From: a bacterium
GTDB lineage: Bacteria; Krumholzibacteriota; Krumholzibacteriia; LZORAL124-64-63
Assembly (NCBI GenBank): GCA_030635025.1
Contig: DAOVZQ010000096.1
Location: 1-8,155 of the forward strand
DNA: 8,155 nt
Direction: 5' to 3'
Shown: piece after piece, positions 6,422 to 8,155 of the stretch
Layout of the letters: each line of letters begins with the position of its first letter
Position numbering within the stretch: position 1 is the stretch's first letter
Translations under genes and position numbers: made by a program
The notes under the pieces: generated by a model
Told to the model about the DNA's origin: nothing
The model's database searches: none
Seen by the model: the letters and a program-made list of their open reading frames with translations, nothing else

Positions 6422-6796
6422 ATGCCCTTCGCCCTCGACCCCCACAGCGGAGTTCCCGTCTATCGACAGTTGATGGACCAGATACGCTATCAGATCGCGG
6501 GCGGCATCCTGCGACCGGGGGATGAGCTGCCGTCGATCCGTGCCCTGTCCGAACCCCTGGGAGTGAACCCCATGACCATCAGCAAGGCCTACAACATCCT
6601 GGTGCGCGACGGTTTGCTGGAGCGACGCCCCGGCAAACCCCTGATCGTGCGGAAAATGGCCGCCAGGGAATTGCGCCGCAGCCAATCGGACCAGCTCCGT
6701 GATGCGCTGCAGGGGCCGGCGTCGATGGTGCATCAATTCGATATCGACATCGCCGAGGCGCAAGCGCTTTTCCGCGATTTGTTGGAGGAGGACTAA
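6422..6796 (+). CDS. GntR family transcriptional regulator, YtrA subfamily
   Basis: This is a 124-residue protein, the usual length for the YtrA subfamily, which has a winged helix-turn-helix and only a short helical C-terminus for dimerisation. The N-terminal domain (about 8-78) shows GntR landmarks: PVYRQLMDQIRYQIAGG (12-28), the helix-turn-helix start LRPGDELPSIRALSEPLGV (30-48), and the recognition helix MTISKAYNIL (51-60) followed by DGLLERR. The wing reads RRPGKPLIV (68-76) where GntR proteins often have a GxGTFV-like sequence, a mild departure. Residues 80-124 are predicted helical. The gene lies first in an operon with an ABC ATPase and permease, the typical YtrA arrangement, and next to a palindrome over its own promoter. 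It most likely represses the operon until an unknown signal, often a cell-envelope-active compound in this family, is present. Confidence 0.92.
   Translation: MPFALDPHSGVPVYRQLMDQIRYQIAGGILRPGDELPSIRALSEPLGVNPMTISKAYNILVRDGLLERRPGKPLIVRKMAARELRRSQSDQLRDALQGPASMVHQFDIDIAEAQALFRDLLEED
6784..6791 (+). promoter_or_regulatory. Ribosome binding site of the ABC ATPase gene, inside the end of the regulator gene
   Basis: GGAGGAGG lies 7 bases before the GTG at 6799. This strong site supports GTG 6799, rather than the ATG at 6952, as the original start, and so shows that the TAA at 6838 lies inside the gene. Confidence 0.7.
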
Positions 6797-6798
6797 CC

Positions 6799-7695
6799 GT
6801 GAAGAGGATCGTAGAATTCAACGACGTACGCCGGGCCTAACTCAAAGACGTTACTATCCTGGACGTCAGCAGCTGTACCGTCGATGCGGGGGAGGTCATC
6901 GGTCTGCTTGGCAAGAACGGCGCCGGCAAGACCACCCTGCTGCACATCGCCATGGGTATGTTGGAGGCCCAGGAGGGGCAGGTCCGCATCTTCGGGATGG
7001 ACCCGCGCCGCGACACGGTCGAGATCAAGCGGCGTATCGGCTTCGTGAGCGAAGACCAGTCGTTTCCGACCTTCTTCAACGCCAACCAGGTTATGGATGT
7101 GCACCGGGGCCTTTTCCCCACCTGGGACGAGGATCTGGCACAGGATCTGTTGACCCGTTTCGATCTGCCGTCGGGACGCAAGGTGGGCAAGCTGAGCAAG
7201 GGACAGGCTCGTCAATTGGCGTTGCTCTGCGCCGTGGCCCACCGTCCCGAACTGTTGATTCTCGACGAGCCGGCCGGTGGCCTCGATCCCCACGCGCGCC
7301 GCGAATTTCTCGAGACGTCCATCAGACTGCTCAACGAGACCGGCACAACCATCCTCTTTTCGTCGCACTACATGAACGACGTGGAACGCATGGCCAGTCG
7401 TCTGCTCATGCTGCACGACGGGCAGATCTGGATCGACAGCGATCTGGACGACATTCGCGAAGGCTACTGCCTGGCTCTGTTGCCGGCCGGCATGCCCGGT
7501 ATCGGCGAGCGCCTCCTGGCTGACCCACGCTGTCTCTGCGTGCGCGAGCGCACCGACGCGGTACGGGCCGTCTTCGAGTTGGGGCCCGATGAATGCAGCG
7601 CCCATCTGCGCAAGAATTTCGAATTGACCGACGCCCAGTGTCGCCCGCTGCCCCTGGAGGAAATGTTCATCGAACTGGCGGGAGGGACGTCATGA
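6799..7695 (+). pseudogene. ABC transporter ATP-binding protein interrupted by TAA at codon 14
   Basis: Read from GTG 6799, the frame encodes MKRIVEFNDVRRA, then TAA (6838-6840), then continues without another stop for 284 codons to TGA 7693-7695. The continuation is a complete ABC ATPase of the ABC-2 exporter type. Counting the TAA as codon 14, it shows Walker A GKNGAGKT (38-45), Q-loop Q87, signature LSKGQ (132-136), Walker B LLILDEP (152-158) with the catalytic glutamate E157, and H-loop H190. The stop sits about where ABC ATPases carry the adenine-stacking aromatic (often Tyr, one base from TAA), ahead of Walker A. The 41 codons between the stop and Walker A's end contain no ATG, GTG or TTG, and the first ATG after the stop (6952) would omit Walker A. 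As written the gene therefore cannot make a working ATPase, except by readthrough or a rare CTG start (6859). The otherwise intact frame points to a recent mutation or a base-calling error. With the permease it would form a small exporter controlled by the GntR protein. Confidence 0.75.
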
Positions 7696-8155
7696 TGCGT
7701 GCGTTGCTCGCCCGCAACGTCGCCCTGCGCGGTTTGGCGCCGTGGTTGCTGATCATGCTGGTTGGGGCACAGGTCATCACCGGCGTCTACGGCCTGATCG
7801 TCTACAAGACCGGGCATATGACCTACACCCCGTTGCTGATCGGCGTCTGGGTGATGCTGGCGATCTACCTGACCTGGGGGAAGGCGAAGCATCGGTGCAG
7901 CCGTTTCGATATGGCTCTGCCCATCGAAGCCCGCGATCTGTGGTCGGCGTCGCTGGTCGGTTCGGTGGTATCGGCCATAATCATGCTGACGGTAGCTCTG
8001 GGCGTGGTCGTGGCTGTCTTCGCCCTGACCGAATCCCCCGAGGAGCTTGAGACGTTGCATAGCGGCAACCTCCTGCGGGTCGGGACGATCCTCCTGGCCG
8101 GTGTCTGTTGCGGCGTGGCCTGTGTGCAATCGCGTCGGCTCGACCTGGCCAGCGC
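7692..8155 (+). CDS. ABC-2-like transporter permease (3' partial)
   Basis: An open frame from ATG 7692 (or the adjacent ATG 7695) runs without a stop to the window edge, giving 154 residues. The ATG overlaps the ATPase stop (ATGA), and GGAGG at 7681-7685 serves as ribosome binding site, so translation is coupled. Hydrophobic segments lie at about residues 15-38, 47-62, 85-112 and 127-146. A short polar loop between the second and third contains FDMALPIEARDLW (72-84), resembling the loop with LP and RRD-like residues often seen in ABC-2 permeases. There is no signal peptide; the first helix serves as membrane anchor. The protein is expected to be the inner-membrane channel partner of the upstream ATPase. 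The substrate cannot be judged from this part. If the ATPase is truly broken, this gene may also lose coupled translation. Confidence 0.8.
   Translation, partial: MMRALLARNVALRGLAPWLLIMLVGAQVITGVYGLIVYKTGHMTYTPLLIGVWVMLAIYLTWGKAKHRCSRFDMALPIEARDLWSASLVGSVVSAIIMLTVALGVVVAVFALTESPEELETLHSGNLLRVGTILLAGVCCGVACVQSRRLDLAS

Noticed and set aside
6793..7605. Open frame on the - strand (270 codons) opposite the ABC ATPase
   Set aside because: The + strand carries all ABC motifs. The reverse translation has no recognisable family features, so it is a shadow even though the + gene holds a stop.
6952..7695. A shorter ATPase gene starting at ATG 6952
   Set aside because: That start would omit the Walker A motif at 6910-6933, which is plainly encoded in the same frame. 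It also has no good ribosome binding site, whereas GTG 6799 has a strong one.

Overview
The window is about 60% G+C bacterial DNA with genes on the + strand only. It holds no rRNA, tRNA, CRISPR array or insertion sequence, so the organism cannot be placed firmly. The content, a soluble multi-cluster Fe-S/flavin oxidoreductase related to HydBC/NuoEF and to glutamate synthase modules, points to an anaerobic or facultatively anaerobic bacterium with NAD(P)H/ferredoxin-type redox metabolism. Desulfobacterota, Firmicutes or an FCB-group lineage would all fit; this is inference, not a classification.

Region 1 (bases 2-6137) is a tightly packed four-gene operon whose beginning lies outside the window. 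In order it encodes: the end of a NuoE/HydC-like [2Fe-2S] protein with an added zinc-ribbon-like C-terminus; a 1060-residue fusion of a thioredoxin-like [2Fe-2S] domain, a NuoF/HydB-type FMN/NADH module and a GltD-type FAD/NAD(P)H module; a 225-residue HydA/NuoG-N-terminus-like ferredoxin with a cysteine-rich tail; and a 529-residue FMN-binding protein of the glutamate synthase family. The last one has no amidotransferase domain, no recognisable [3Fe-4S] motif, and a new N-terminal four-cysteine motif. Taken together these look like subunits of one cytoplasmic complex that moves electrons between NADH, NADPH, Fe-S clusters and the FMN site of the GltB-like subunit. The final substrate is unknown. 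A hydrogenase H-cluster domain and a quinone-linked membrane arm are both absent from the window. This is the most interesting system here.

Region 2 (6138-6421) is a 284-base intergenic stretch. It contains a long imperfect inverted repeat just after the operon, a small inner hairpin, and then a near-consensus sigma70-type promoter whose -10 box lies inside a perfect 9+9 palindrome, probably the operator of the downstream regulator. A second short dyad sits just upstream of the -35 box.

Region 3 (6422-8155) is a GntR/YtrA-type regulator followed by an ABC exporter module: an ATPase gene and the beginning of an ABC-2-like permease that runs off the window. The three are translationally coupled or nearly so, as in many YtrA-type operons. 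The ATPase gene carries an in-frame TAA at codon 14, ahead of Walker A, at about the place where the adenine-stacking aromatic residue is expected. The rest of the gene is intact, so this is either a recent nonsense mutation or a base-calling error.
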